A stretch of DNA of 64,000 nt from Euonymus europaeus (taxonomy: Eukaryota; Streptophyta; Magnoliopsida; Celastrales; Celastraceae), in the NCBI GenBank assembly GCA_963580455.1, contig OY756970.1, forward strand, positions 11,408,001-11,472,000, read 5' to 3'. Within the stretch, counting starts at the first letter, position 1, and every line of letters begins with the position of its first letter. The notes under the pieces are model-generated. The model was not told the origin of the DNA and did not search any database. It saw nothing but the letters and a program-made list of their open reading frames with translations. The position numbers and the translations under genes were made by a program. Shown in pieces: positions 35,484 to 48,299 of this stretch.

Positions 35484-37590
35484 CCAATTAAGAAATATGA
35501 TGGAACTCTTACTGGTTGATAGGTTATGTAGTGGAGGGAATTGGCAGACCAAAGGTTAGTTGACATCAAATTTACTTTGAGCATTATGATGTTTGTTTGG
35601 CTTGACTATAGAACTTCTTAATATTTTAAGTTTTATGCTACTTGATAAAGTCATAAAATTGTTTGTTTTCTGAATAGATAGTTGTCTCCCTTTTGGTAGA
35701 GACTCTGGATACTAGTGGAAAGACTCAATATGTCAAGTGGGCTTGGGAAGATGTTGTTTCTATACTCCAGTGCTTTATTTGGGAGAAAATCAGTGGCCAT
35801 TCTCTGTGTATGAATCTTCAAATCCATCTAATATGGCTTGACTACATTTAAAATTTCGTTCTTTTTGATTAATTCCTTATTACATTTGTTGTTCTATTTT
35901 GTCCATGATTTCTTTAAACACTCTTATACAATATTGTACAGTAAAGAGTTCTTATTCTTCTTTATCTTTTAGGTTGCATAATTTCATCAATTATATATCT
36001 TTTGAGGTACATTGAAGAATGAGTACATTTCAATAAAATACATTTATTTACGTATATTATTGCGTGGAAACTTTTTTCCAAGCCACTTGCATCATATCTT
36101 GCTTTTGTGCATGAGTATTTGTTTTTAAACTGTCTTTTTCATAGTTAACTAACTTATGACAATTATCTTATGACAATTATCTTATTCAATACATGCAACT
36201 CAATGTACATAATGCTAGAGGCAGTATTGTTTGGTCAGAAGTATGGGATATGAAGTCATGCTAGAAGACTCTATAAGACTGTGACCACGTTCAAGAGCCC
36301 TACGTAGCTAATGGACCTAATTCAAGAATTGAGGTTAGTGCTTGAGATGCTTCAGAAGTGAATTCAGTAGCAAGTTTTATGGTTCTAAGCAATACTTTCG
36401 TTATTATCCAAATCAATTTTGTGCAATAAATCAAATACCATTGCTCTCTATGCGGCTCCTTAACCTTAAATACTTTGTTCTTTGCTCGTGCTTTGAAGTG
36501 TAAGCCTTGATGGTTACACAAGAATTTCAAAAGTTCATGGAGGTGTTTTTCATCATCGCTTACGCAGCGTCATTTTTCATCAGGAACTAATATGTAATCA
36601 AGTCTTGCCGAAGATGGGACATTTTTTTTAAGAATAAAAATTTCATTAGTTTTTTCCCCAAAATTTTAGTCTCAAGGTGTCTCTAATGGCTTTGATCAGA
36701 AATTGTTGGTTCTCAAACTGTGGAGACACCAAAAGTGCCTGATAAGCAGTATCCTAAGTATTCTTGGATGCCCTGAATCTTTTGACATACCTAGGTAATT
36801 AAATACACTAATATGAATTTAGACAATATTTTGTTGTTTTACAAATTGAGCAAGTGCTATGTTAATATTTTAAATACATGGTTTTTATAGATTGTATTCT
36901 TATAGACTTAGTTGTAATTGAACCATTCTCAGGTCTTCTATCGTTTTGAGCAGTCAACTTATTTTATCAAATTCATATCTTCCAATTTTCAAACATAGAA
37001 AAAAGTTTTTTTTAATTGATTGTTTCTTGGTTTTAGAAGTTCCCACAACGACAATTGTGTCCATTCTCACACAGGTATTAGTCAAATTTGATCATATTCA
37101 TTGCTTGGTTATGTGATTGATTTCATTTTGATTTTTGTAGAAATTTGGCTCACGTCCTCAATAATTAGAAGTTCCTACCACCACTGCCGCAATAATTTGA
37201 GTCGCTATACATGTATGACTCAAATTTCATTAAATTCTTTGTTTGATTATGTAATTGGTTTCATTTTTGTTGTATTGTATGATTTGGACATTGGAATTCC
37301 ATTGTTTATGTTGATTAGATTGGTAGTTCAATATGGCTAATCTCAAATGTTTCTATACTTCCTCCTCGATGTTCTTGATTTCATGATCACAAAATTTTGT
37401 CACCAAACTACTAAATTGAAAACTCGTTACAAAAAAATTTATGTACAAAATTATGTCATAAAACTACTGAATTTTGGCAGCAAAAACTTGATACACAACA
37501 AAAACTGTCACAAAAATACAAAATTTTTGAATTTTGGATTTTGACACCAAAAAAAGTCAACTCCAGCCAAAATATTACCCTTATTAATTA
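35484..37590. other. CACTA interior, right of the hAT insertion
   Basis: AT-rich DNA. One stretch near 35679-35780 reads VETLDTSGKTQYVKWAWEDV in one frame between splice-like sites, and it may be an exon of an unidentified captured gene. Otherwise nothing recognisable was found. Confidence 0.35.
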
Positions 37591-37599
37591 AAAAATGAA

Positions 37600-37766
37600 T
37601 ATCTTGGTGTGATAGATTTATGATTATTAATATCTATCATGAATTAATCACAAAGGTTTTTTGTCATAAAAACATGATTGTGACATAGATGATAGAATTG
37701 AAAACTGTCATGCACCCCCTCACTGATAGTTTTTATCTATCATTTATGACCCTTTTTGTTGTAGTG
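37600..37766 (-). repeat. Terminal and subterminal region of the CACTA-like element
   Basis: It ends ttgttgtagtg, that is CACTACAACAA inward. Alternating gtgatag / ctatcat motifs precede it (37608, 37630, 37722, 37735), as is usual for binding sites of CACTA transposases. Confidence 0.7.
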
Positions 37767-40700
37767 TTCCGCTTGAGACAAGGTTCACAAGCTATATGCC
37801 AATACTTCCAGATCTCGGCTATCCAACTTAAATCCCATATCTCACATTGTCAAAAGGGATCCAAATCCATGACAAATTACTTACAAGATGTTCGCTGTCT
37901 TGCTAATTAATTAGCACTAATTGATTATCCAATCTCCTCAGACGATCTTACTCTCTACATATTGGATGGCTTGGACAAGGATTACACTGGTATTGTTGGA
38001 TCGATCCGCACCAGTGAGACTTCCTTTTCCTTTGAGGAACTTAAAAATGTTCTTGTGGCTCAGGAGGGGTTTCTCCAACGCCTTACTTCCAATCAAACAC
38101 CAGCTATTGCTACTGCTAACTTTCATCAGAAAGCTCCTCAGCAGGATTCCAATACTGGTCCATCCAACCACTATCAAGGTCACGGATCAAAATCTCACTG
38201 GAATGGTTCACGGTCAAACAATAATTCTCGAGGTTGTGGTTGTGGTTGTGGTCGTGGTTTCTCAAGGATCACTTGTCAACTATGTGACAAACCTGGCCAT
38301 CCAAGTAATCAATGTCGCAAGTTCAAAATTTTTGAAAATCACCAGCCATCATCGGCTCACTACACCTCAACCATTGCCTCCAAGAAATCTGCAACACCTC
38401 ACACTCAGCCTTGGCTGCTAGATTCAAGAGCAAGTCATTCCATGACCAATGATCTCAAAAACTTGTCTCTTCAATCTGAGTATAATGGTACAGATGAGGT
38501 GTTGCTAGGCGATGGTTCAGGTTTGCCAATTACTCATTCCGGTAACGCAACTTTTCACACACGAACACTCCCTTTACAACTTATTAATACTTTATGTGTT
38601 CCTTCTTTAAATCAAAATTTAATATATGTTCATTATCTCACCACACAAAATAATGTATCCGTTGAATTTTTCTCTTTGTCTTGTGTGGTTAAGGATAAAC
38701 CTTCCGGTAAAGTTTTGGCCACAGGAAAGTGCATCAATGGAGTCTATCATCTCAATCAATCTTCAAAATCCTGTTTTGCAGCCTCTATTGGGACAAAAAC
38801 TTCTCTTGATGGGTGGCATCATCGCCTTGGTCACCCATCCATTTATGTTTTGTCATCTCTCTTAAATTCAGCCAACATTCCATGTACTCGAAACAAACCG
38901 CTTTCTGAATTTAAGTGTACTTCTTGTTCCGTTAATAAAATGCATCAGTTGCCTTTTGGAATTTCTACTTTGTCAGCAATTCTCCTCTTCAGGTTATTTT
39001 CAGTGATGTGTGGGGTCCAGCCCTGATGCACTCTATTGATGGTTTTAAGTATTATGTGATTTTTGTTGATCACTGTACTCGGTACACTTGGCTTTTCCCA
39101 ATTTTGCAAAAAACTGATGTTCTTAAAATATTCATTCAGTTCAGAAAATTAGTGGAAAACAGTTTGCTCATCCTATCAAAACTTTATAAAGTGAGAATGG
39201 TGGTGAATTTCAAAAGCTTCAACCTTATTTTTTTAGACAATGGAATTAGTTGGAATCAATCTCCCCCTCACACACCTCAGCATGTAGCAATTGCGGAAAG
39301 GAAACATCGTCATTTGACTGAAATATGTTGCACTATTTTACATTCTGCCAACTTACCTTTTTCTTTTTGGTCGTATGCTTTTCAAGCTGCCTCCTATCTG
39401 ATTAATCGTCAGCCTCTATCCTCAACAAATCATTTTACACCCTATCAACTTTTGTTCCATCAGGTTCCCAATTATAACAAGCTCGGGATTTTTGGATGTC
39501 AATGCTTTCCTTGGCTCCGACCATATACTGATCACAAGCTCCAACCGAGGTCTAAGCCCTGTATATTTTTAGGTTATTCTACAACTCAAAACTCTTAAAA
39601 GTGCTTTGAGCCAACCACCAAAAGAATGTATTGATGAAACAACTTTTCCTTCTTATTCTTCAACTAGTCCAAATTTATTACCTCACCTTCTTTCTTCTAC
39701 AACTCCAACATCCCTAATCGTGCTTTCCTCCTCTTCAACTTCCTCTGCTAATCCTCCTTCACTGCCCCTTCCCAACCCCATTCTCCCTACTCCTCAAATG
39801 CCTTCATTGCCTACTTCTACTCAACCTTGTATGCCAACCCATTCTATGAATAACATCTTCAAGCCTAAGTCCCTCAACAATGTTACGCTCCATCCTCTTT
39901 CATCAACAAGTGAGCCTAGAAGTGTCATTTCTGTTCTCAAACGCCCTCTCTGGAAGAAAGCAATGCAAGCTGAATTTGATGCCTTAGAAAAACATCAAAC
40001 CTAGGTCCTTGGCCTCCTTCTTCGACTCATAAACCTATTGGATCTAAATGGGTCTTTTGAGTCAAACAGAACCCAGATGGTTTTGTAGCTCGCTATAGGG
40101 CCCGTCTTGTGGCACAAGGTTTTGCGCAACGTCCTAGATTAAACTATTCTAATACCTTTAGCCCGATGATTCGCTCTACCACCATTCGTACAATCCTGAC
40201 CATAGCTGTCTCGAAACAATGGCATATTCACCATCTTGATGTGAATAATGCTTTTCTCAATGGCACCCTCACTGAAACTGTGTTCATGAAATGACCCAAA
40301 GGTTTTGAGGATCCAAATTATCCCAATCACCTATGGCAAGTGAAGAAATCCATTTATGGTTTAAAATAGGCTCCCCGTGCTTGGTACAATGCTCTACACT
40401 CTTGTCTCCTCAAATTTGGTTTTCAAAATTCTCTTACTGACCCTTCTTTGTTTATACTTCAAGACCATGGTCACCTCATGTACATCCTTGTATATGTGGA
40501 TGATTTAATTCTAACCAGTTCAAGTCTTTCTCTTCTACATAGAATTACCTCACAGTTGGCTTCATCATTCTCTCTAAAATCCTTAGGTGATTTGTCGCAC
40601 TTCTTAGGTGTCGAAGTTCTCCCTACTGCCACTGGTCTTTTTCCCTCTCAGCAAAAATACATCCAGGATATTTTGGACAAAAATGATATGGCTAGAGCCA

Positions 40701-41450
40701 GTCTGTAACCACACCTTTACCTTCCCATTTCACCACAAGCATACATGATGGCATTCTTCTTAAAGATCCCACTCAATTTCGGCAGGTTATTGGCAGTTTA
40801 CAATATTTAAGTTTAACCAGACCTAATCTTAGTTTTGCAGTGAATAGGTTAGCCCTGTTTATGAGCAAGCCTACTAATGTCCATTCGTCACTTCTGAAAT
40901 GCCTATTGCGGTATCTAAAAGGCACATATGATCATGGAATTGTCGTCAATAGAAATTGTGGTCTCACTCTTCAAGGTTACTCTGATTCTGACTGGGCAGA
41001 GGACCCTGATGACCGCACATCTACTTCAGCCTATACTGTATTTCTTCGGGCCACTCCCATCTCCTGGAAATCATAAAAGCAACGTGCCGTAGCTAGATCC
41101 TCCACAAAGGCCGAGTACCAAGCACTTGCTTCAACTGCCTCTGAAGTAGTGTGGATAAAAAATCTTCTTTTTGACCTGTGTTGGTAGCTTCTAGATTCTC
41201 CTATCATCCATTGTGACAACCAAGGTGCTGTGAACTTGAGTTTGAATCCAGTTCAACATTCCCGCATGAAACATATCGTTGTTGACTTACATTTTGTTCA
41301 ATCTATGGTGAACGAGGGATCATTCGAGTCAAGAAAATTGGTACTCAACAGAAACTTGTAGATTTACTCACCAAATCCCTATCTCGTTCTAGATTTGCTG
41401 AACTTTGCTCCAAGATTGGAGTGACAAACTGCCCCTTAATCTTGAGGAGG
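37767..41450 (+). pseudogene. Copia-2 gag-pol remainder, many stops and frameshifts
   Basis: Resumes in gag at a degenerate WDKVHKLYANTSRSR (37.77-37.83 kb). Then follow LALIDYPISSDDLTLYILDG, a CCHC knuckle CQLCDKPGHPSNQC (38275), protease WLLDSRASHS (DSRAS for DTGAS, so the catalytic triad is damaged), GWHHRLGHPS, and integrase FVDHCTRYTWLFP and ERKHRHLTE. Reverse transcriptase appears as LDVNNAFLNG and YILVYVDDLILTSS (40.49 kb), and RNase H as GYSDSDWAEDPDDR and STKAEYQAL (41.1 kb). The frame is broken repeatedly (for example near 37905, 38990, 39598, 40003, 40294 and 40708). It is unable to produce a polyprotein. Confidence 0.9.
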
Positions 41451-41455
41451 TATAA

Positions 41456-41704
41456 TGATGAAGTAAAGACTAAAGCTTCGTAGCTGTAAAGCACTTATGA
41501 AGTAAAGACTAAAGCTTATTAGTTGTAAAGATGTTGAGCTGGCCCCTTTGTTTAGTGATTATGATATCTCAATGGATACATATTGACTAAGTCAATATTG
41601 CTGTCTTATCTCAATATATTCGTTGCTCTCTGTGTAGCTTATATAAACCTTTGTAATTCAGTCTTTTGCTTAACATATAAAAATCAAGAACACAAAGTTC
41701 TTTA
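41456..41704 (+). repeat. 3' LTR of copia-2
   Basis: Follows a polypurine stretch (cttgaggaggtataa). It contains a tandem 39-bp duplication of gaagtaaagactaaagctt at its start, then runs to acacaaagttcttta. The 5' copy has only the second of the two units because copia-M inserted between them. Confidence 0.87.
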
Positions 41705-41800
41705 TTCTCCTCATTTAAACAAATATCTTTAGCTTGCAGTATTAGCTAGAAAGGGTAAATCAGAAGCAAAAATGTGGGGTAAGTTTGTACGATTTTACTA
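41705..41800. other. Short flank between copia-2 and MULE-2 with exon-like sequence
   Basis: After the LTR the sequence reads gcttgcag|tattagctag and ends at tgtggg|gtaag. It could be a small exon of the locus that received copia-2, translating LARKGKSEAKMW. No neighbouring exon was identified. Confidence 0.25.
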
Positions 41801-43671
41801 GGTATCCCAACTACAAGTATCCCAAATCATCCAAACTGATGTGGCATGCCACGTTGGCAAAGTGACTCAGCATTTTTAAGTTTTTGAAATTCAAAAACAC
41901 TACAGTAGCCTTTGTCAAATCAAAGGCTTGGCGAGTGTGATATTACAGTCAAGCCGTGTGGTTAGTGTAACCATAGTAAGAGTGGAGCTCCAAAACTTGA
42001 AAATCGTGCAGCTCTGTAAAAGCCCCAAACGAGACCTCCAGAATAAATCTCTTTCTGTTCGAAGAAGCATTCCGACCGTCATCGAAGCTCTGTCAGCTCA
42101 AAATAGAAGCTTATTACATCCAAAGCTTGGATTGCTTGCAAAGCTATCTTTTTCGGACAATGTAAGTAAACAATTTTGTATTTCCCATTTTATTACAACC
42201 ATTTATTCCCATTATTTCCTAAAATCCGGTAAACCCTACTAATTCGTTGAACCCACGTATTTTGTATTTTATTTATGACGCATGTGAAGGTTTTCTGTTA
42301 ATCAAATAACAAAGATATTTGCTATTACATTTTAAAGTGTTAACAAAGTTGGAACCTTTTCGTCGACAAAGTTGAGTAATATGATTAATTAGCTCTTAAA
42401 TGGTGATATCATTCTGGGTTTTTTTATGACATATGTTTACTCAGATATGACATTGTGTAGTTCTAGTCCAATGTTTTATGTGTATATCTGAAGTTATTTG
42501 CATATTAATTACACTGGGTTTTGGGGAAGTTGTTGTGAATTTATTAATGCATTTGGAAATTTGGTAGTGTTTACGTTGATTACATTGATCAGTTGTGGTG
42601 TGACATTTTGAACTGATGTTGTGACATTGGATTTTTTGTTTGTTGCATTGATTTTGCATACTAAATTTATTTGTTATGACTAATGAAAGTGATCCCTTTG
42701 ATTATAGAGAGCAATAATGGCTATGACAGTGGTTTACAGGTTTATGACAATGTATTTTCTTATGAGTGTTGATAATAACAAAGTTGGGAATATTGTGAAT
42801 TTTTACATTAAATAGAGCTCTGTGTTAGCTTATGATTAGACGTTGAATGACCTCAATTCCATTGGAGTTTCATCATGCTTCATTTAATGAAAATGTTTCA
42901 CTATGATATGACATTTCCTTGATATGATATGACATGGTCTTAAGCATGGGTCTGTTGTGAATTTATTAATGCATTTGGCTATTTGGTATTGTTTACATTG
43001 TTTACATTGAGCAGGTGTGTTGTGACATTCTGAACTGATGTTGTGACATTGGATTTTTGATTTCTTGCATTCATTTTGCAGTGTAAATTTATTTGTTATT
43101 ACTGCTGAAGGTGATCCCTTTCATTACAATGAAAATAAGGGCTAAGACAGGTTTATGAGGGTTGATAATAACAAAGCTTGGAATTTTTACATTAATTTGA
43201 GCTCTGTGTTACCTTTATATTGCACGTTGAATGACCTCAATTGCATTGGAGTTTCATCATGCATCAATTAATGGAAAATGTTTTACTATGATATGACATT
43301 GCCTTAAAATTATATGACATTGTCTGCTGCCATAATGCTTTGCAATGTTTTATGTGAATAATTGGAGTTAATTTCTGATTAATTAGGTAATGTGATAGTT
43401 GATAATTTGATTTCATGGTTTGGTTGTGTTATGACATTCTGAAATTTTACTGTCACATTGCATTATTTGGGATAAAACAGCGAGTTTTAAAATATTAAAA
43501 TGTCTTACTATGATATGACATTGGTTTAGGTAATGTGATAGAATATGATTGCATGGGTATGTTGTGTTATAACAGTGTGAATTAATAGAGTTAATGAGAT
43601 ATGACATTGGATTAATGAGCACTATTATTGGATTAATGAGCACTATTATTGGATTAATGTCTCTTTTGTAG

Positions 43672-46600
43672 ATGGTGAAAGGAACATCATCAAAATCAAA
43701 ACACAGTGCCAAGAAAGTGCCGGAAGGAAGTTAGAAATCTGTGAAAAAAGTACAAAAACCTTCACATGAGATGCAGTTTAAATCGAATATTGGCGAAATC
43801 AAGCACCTGCTTAGAAGCTTGAAACTTACAAACAATAAAAAAACCGCACTAAAGAAAATGCCCTTCTGGCTTATCTTTAGGAAAATCATGCATGACGATC
43901 ATGAAGACCTGAATATCAAAAAGAATGAGAATGTCATATGTGATATTATCCAAACCTATGACAATAGACATGGATGCTTCAGAATAGGAAAAAAGAAAAT
44001 TCAGCTTGATGAGACTGATATTGCCTTAATATTCGGCGTAGTTTCGGGGCCTAGAAATATGAAGATCAAGAGAATGGCAAAACCGAAGACGAATGCATTT
44101 GTGATATCCAAATTAGAGAAAGTCGAACACATGAAATCGACTAACATCAAGGCAGTGCTCCACGAAGCAATTAGCCGACATTCAGATACGGATGCAGTCA
44201 ATGTCGCTAAGTTGATCATGCTTTACGCATGCCTTACATTGTTTTTCTCCACAAGGGCAGACCTTATCCCATGAGCATTCATCAATTACGTTGACGACTT
44301 GGATAATGCGAAAAGATACAATTGGTCGAAGGGCATTGCGGACCACCTACTTGATTCAATAAAGAAGAATCATAACGACCCACGCAAGGTGATTGGATGC
44401 GTCACAGTGTTGCCAGTGAGTAGTTCTTATTGCAACATTTTAGTTTTTGTTTAAAGAATGTCAATTTTTTTAAAGGAAAATACTAACCACAAGCTTTCAT
44501 TTGTAGTACTGGTTTTGCGAGCACACAAAGGTGTTTCCCCCACTCAATTCGAAGTTATTTCCTAGGTTTCTGAAGTGGGACATAACCAGATGGCCTAAAG
44601 ATTTCAAGTCTCAATACATTGATACCTTGAGAGGAGCAAAGGTGCTGATAGTCCAACTTAAAATGCATTACGTCAATTATAATCACATTGTATGTAATAT
44701 TTACACTGCATGTTGGACTAATTACATTTGAGTCTTTATTATCCCAAGAGGCAGCCAATGTAATAGAGGGGGAGTTAGTGGTGATTTCTCAAGAAGCTGA
44801 TGCTCTAAATGCCTAATAAGCAATTTCAGTGTCTGACCGCCCACATCTTCCCCTGCAATTGTAGAATCTAAGAGTGGTCCACTGAATGATAATTCACGTG
44901 CTGGGTTATCACATGGCGTGCAAAAGAAGCTATTTGAGAGTGATAGACCCTGGTAGCTGCCCAACACACTGCACAATTGCATGAGGTTCCAATGACTTCA
45001 CCGAGAACCCAAAACAAGATTCATCAGTCAGATGCATCATCTTGGTCTTTGAATGATGCACTTCCAAAAATCAAAAACCTAGAGCAAGAGAAAGACGCAT
45101 CGAACAAAGACATTGAGCAGTTGCAAATTGAAATTGCAATACAAATGAAAGAGAAAGAGAAGATGCAGCATGATTTGGATGATGTTAGGAATGCACTCTC
45201 GTTGAAGAACAACGAAATGGAGAGACTTCATGCGGAGCTACAAAGGCTGATCTACTTGAATGAAGAATCAGAAAAAGAGAAATCGCATACACATGCTGAG
45301 TTTGAAAAACTGAAACGTGAGAGTGAGAATATCATGGCAATATTCGAGTTGAATAATCCTGTTGTAGCTGACCCAGTATCTGTCCAAGAAGTTTTTCTTG
45401 ATCCATTGATGCTTGAAGATGCATCTCCTCATTTTGTGGCATTTGTTCAGAATAGCAATCCGAAAAGTGTTGTGATTGTTGAAACACCCCAAGTTGACGT
45501 TGAAACAAACAAGAGGAAGAATGATACACCATCTATGATAAGAAGGGTGAAGCTGAAAACCCGTGTTCCAAAATTGGACTCTGATTTTGAGTATGACAAG
45601 GGAAAGAGACCAAAAGCGCACAAAAAACATGAAAATGAAATAGATGAAAAAGAATTTGAGATTTGTGATGTTGAGACGTATAAAGCAGTTGAGCAATATG
45701 TCCACCCAATGCAAATTGACCCAAAATCCATTGTCAAAACGTACACCACATTTGAGGACATGGCAATGCTACAAGATATTGCAAGCCAAGGGAAGGACAA
45801 GTAAGTAGTACTGGCTATTCTACATTTAATAAAAAAAAATTCCTATTGTCATAGTGGGGAATTTGATTGCATGGTTTAGTTGTATGATAACATTGTGAAG
45901 TGGTAATGTGAAGTGTTGTTGTGTCAATTAAGTGTATGTTTGTGGCAATGATTTATTCAGAAACTATAGTGTTATCTATATATCGCATTGGATTACTCAT
46001 AAGTATTATTAATGTTTTATTACTGGTGAACCTATTGGATTTATTAGAATGACACGAGGGTGGATAAAACAAAGTTGGTAAACGATGCTTAGATTAAATG
46101 GTCATAAGACATTGGTTTTTATTTTAGAAAACTGTCTTACTATGATATGACGTTGTATTGAAACAATGGACTTTTATGGTGCTTTAATAATTTGTTGCTA
46201 ATGTTATAGTGGGGAAATTGATTGCATGATTCAGTTGTGTGATAACATTGTGAAGTTCTGCTATGTCAATGGAGTATACGATTATGACAATGGCTTATTG
46301 TGAACCTATAGTCTTATGTATATATCACATTGAATTAATGATAACTATTACATTGATAATTTTTTTTGGCAGTGTGATGGTTTGGCTTGGTCAAAACTTC
46401 CTACTTTGGAACGACTTGGCGCGTTTGATAAATTGTGACATGGTGTCCGACAATGTGGGTATCACTGTTATTTTAGTTATGTTAAACTTTAATTGAACAT
46501 GGTATTTATTTTAATGCTTAACACGCTATTTGTTACAGCTCATCAACGCATACGCTGACTATCTCACACTCATTCAAGCACATCTCGATCCGAAAATGCT

Positions 46601-47403
46601 CATTTATACGCAGACCTGCAAGTCTTTCGTTGTCACAAGCTCATGCATGACATTCCTCCGGATGAATAGACACAATTTGGTTAAGAAGCACATGACAGAC
46701 AAGCTGCGTGCCTCTGCTGTAAAGTTTAGGTACTTCATTTTCCCACTACTATCTAAAGGAAACCATGAAATTTCCAACCATTGGACATTACTTGTGCTCG
46801 ACACGGAGGAAGGAATATGGCTTCACTACAATTCCATCCTCCCCAGAAGCAAGAGGAGCAGAGACCCGTACCTCAAGGATGCGAAATCAATTGTAAGCCA
46901 CTGACCCATCCCCATTAAAATCATTGGACTTCCACACTCATTTATTTTGCATAAAATATTCTATGCAGGTGGAGTACTATGAAAGTATATTTGACATATT
47001 AGATCCAAGCCAGCAACTGAAGCCCAAAATTCATACACAATAGGGCACACCTTAGCAATCAGAGACATCGTAAGTATAAGATTGTAATTGGTTATTCTAT
47101 TGTGATAATGGTTTATTACAGTTAGTTAAAACAATGTGTTATATGCAAAATCAATGTCATACGAATTTTATACAATGTTATACTTATACGTTGCTTAATT
47201 ATATCATTTAAATGATATTAATAATTTTGATTTAACATTACAGTGTCGATTGTGCGGTGATTTGCATGTATATCATGGACAACTTCTTCAAACATAGGGA
47301 AATCCCTCAAAAACTCAGCCAAGATGAGCTACTAAACTATCGTGCATGGGTGATCCACACTTTCTTGAATGACAAGAAACATGGTTGGTGTGTGAAGCGC
47401 TGA
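43672..47403 (+). pseudogene. ULP1/SENP-like cysteine protease gene carried by MULE-2
   Basis: A transposon-borne relative of SUMO proteases (C48), as known from Kaonashi-type MULEs. It starts at an ATG (MVKGTSSKSKHSAKK) just after a ttttgtag acceptor. N-terminal domain: FKSNIGEIKHLLRSLKLT, then VICDIIQTYDNRHGCFRIGK and ETDIALIFGV, the plant mobile-domain style fused upstream of ULP1 in such proteins. A middle Lys/Glu-rich coiled coil spans 45.03-45.35 kb. Catalytic region: His in NHWTLLVLD (46779), Asp at 46800 and Cys in VDCAVICMYIMDNFF (47251), so the His-Asp-Cys triad is still readable. Nonsense codons at 43732 (TAG) and near 44272 (TGA in place of Trp), and a damaged stretch at 44.75-44.98 kb, mark it as a pseudogene in this copy. 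Confidence 0.8.
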
Positions 47404-47649
47404 AACGATAATATTTCAAGTAGTATTCTAAGCAATTAACTACTATTTTGTTGTCTATGCATTTACTATATATGGTCACTGTATGACATTATATTTTGGA
47501 CGTCATAGAAGTTATGTGATTATAGTATGCACAAGTGTGTAAATGTCATGAAGACATTAAACTAATGTTATTGGCTGACTTATATTAATCCTACATTTTC
47601 ATTTTACATACAGAAATGCAGTCTAAACATTGACCACCAGGTCCAAAAA

Positions 47650-48240
47650 CCTAACAATCTTAATGACCTAGTAAAAACTGAGACATCATTGTATGTGTAA
47701 TATACAATGTTTTATTATTGATTTTAATGTAATTAAAACTTATGGCAACATGACTTTGCATTAAAAAATGTAATAAAAACTGACCCATAAAAATCAGTTA
47801 AATTACTTAATAAACTACAAGCAAAATAAAAGAACCAAAATCAACCCCATTCCATTAAAAAAAATAACCCATATGAAACAAAGTTACTGGGAAAGAAGTC
47901 TGAAAGTAATTTTCAAACACATTAAACAAATTTATTACATTGAATTGATAGGAAACTAATAACTCAAACTTCAGCATCCTCGTTCAAACGTGTTTCCAGC
48001 ACATGACCTACTAATCTTAATGACCTTTAAACTGAGACATCATTGTATGTGTAAAATACAATGTTATATTATTCATTTTATTGTAAAACACAATGTTATA
48101 TTATTCATTTTATTGTAATTAAACTTCAAGGCAACGTGACATTGCATTCAAAAATGTAATAAAAACTGAACCAGCAAAATTAGTTAACTTGCATAACAAA
48201 CTAGAAGCAAAATAAAGCGCCAAAATCATAACTTATGAGA
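47650..48240. repeat. Imperfect direct repeat of about 350-bp period in MULE-2
   Basis: aatcttaatgacct ... ctgagacatcattgtatgtg occurs at 47658 and again at 48014, followed in both cases by tgcattaaaaaatgtaataa-like sequence and a tail with caagcaaaataaa. The second copy has an extra 34-bp tandem unit (acaatgttatattattcatt). The transposase remnant lies between the two. Confidence 0.7.
47850..48000 (-). pseudogene. 3' end of a FAR1-type transposase (last codons and 3' UTR)
   Basis: The reverse complement matches 54650-54815 over about 150 bp with few differences: the last codons (RLNEDAEV, stop) and the 3' UTR (gagttattagtttcctatca). Nothing upstream of these codons survives. Confidence 0.8.
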
Positions 48241-48299
48241 ATAGTATCATAATAAAACTCATTTCATATTTCAAACAAAACCAAATACCATAGCAATTT

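Larger units (their letters stand above)
21250..37766. mobile_element. CACTA-like (En/Spm) element with captured and nested DNA
   Basis: The right end reads ttgttgtagtg (37756-37766), the reverse of CACTACAACAA, with inverted subterminal motifs such as tgtgatag and tctatca crowding 37600-37740. The same motifs recur at the left margin (gtgatagaac, gtctatca at 21255-21350) and at 28111-28125 / 30440-30455. The left CACTA terminus is missing, apparently lost together with about 85 bp of copia gag. No transposase was found. After subtracting the nested Mutator, lone LTR and hAT insertions it is about 4 kb of own sequence, with exon-like pieces. Confidence 0.6.
20727..41704 (+). mobile_element. 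Copia-2 retrotransposon spread over 21 kb by nested insertions
   Basis: Its two LTRs (20727-20935 and 41456-41704) share nearly the whole sequence from gaagtaaagactaaagctt to acacaaagttcttta. The interior holds PBS and gag start (20936-21249), then a 16.5-kb insert, then the rest of gag-pol (37767-41450). Its own coding DNA is only about 4 kb. Copia-M interrupted the 5' LTR, which is why that copy lacks its first 39 bases or so. Many stops show it is old. Confidence 0.88.
41801..48250 (+). mobile_element. Mutator-like element 2 (MULE-2) with ULP1-like gene, right end not found
   Basis: The left end ggtatcccaactacaagtat is similar to the left end of MULE-3 (ggtcccaaatgtatacatcc), and both have a gatgtggcatg-type core. 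It contains a ULP1-like gene on the plus strand and, at 47850-48000, the 3' end of a FAR1-type transposase on the minus strand, so the family's two genes converge here. Most of the transposase is deleted. No matching right terminal repeat was found, so the right limit is approximate. The introns are rich in atgacattg motifs. Confidence 0.65.

Noticed and set aside
41890..41905. cactaca as a CACTA element end
   Set aside because: No paired end, no subterminal repeats and no 3-bp duplication; it lies inside MULE-2 sequence.
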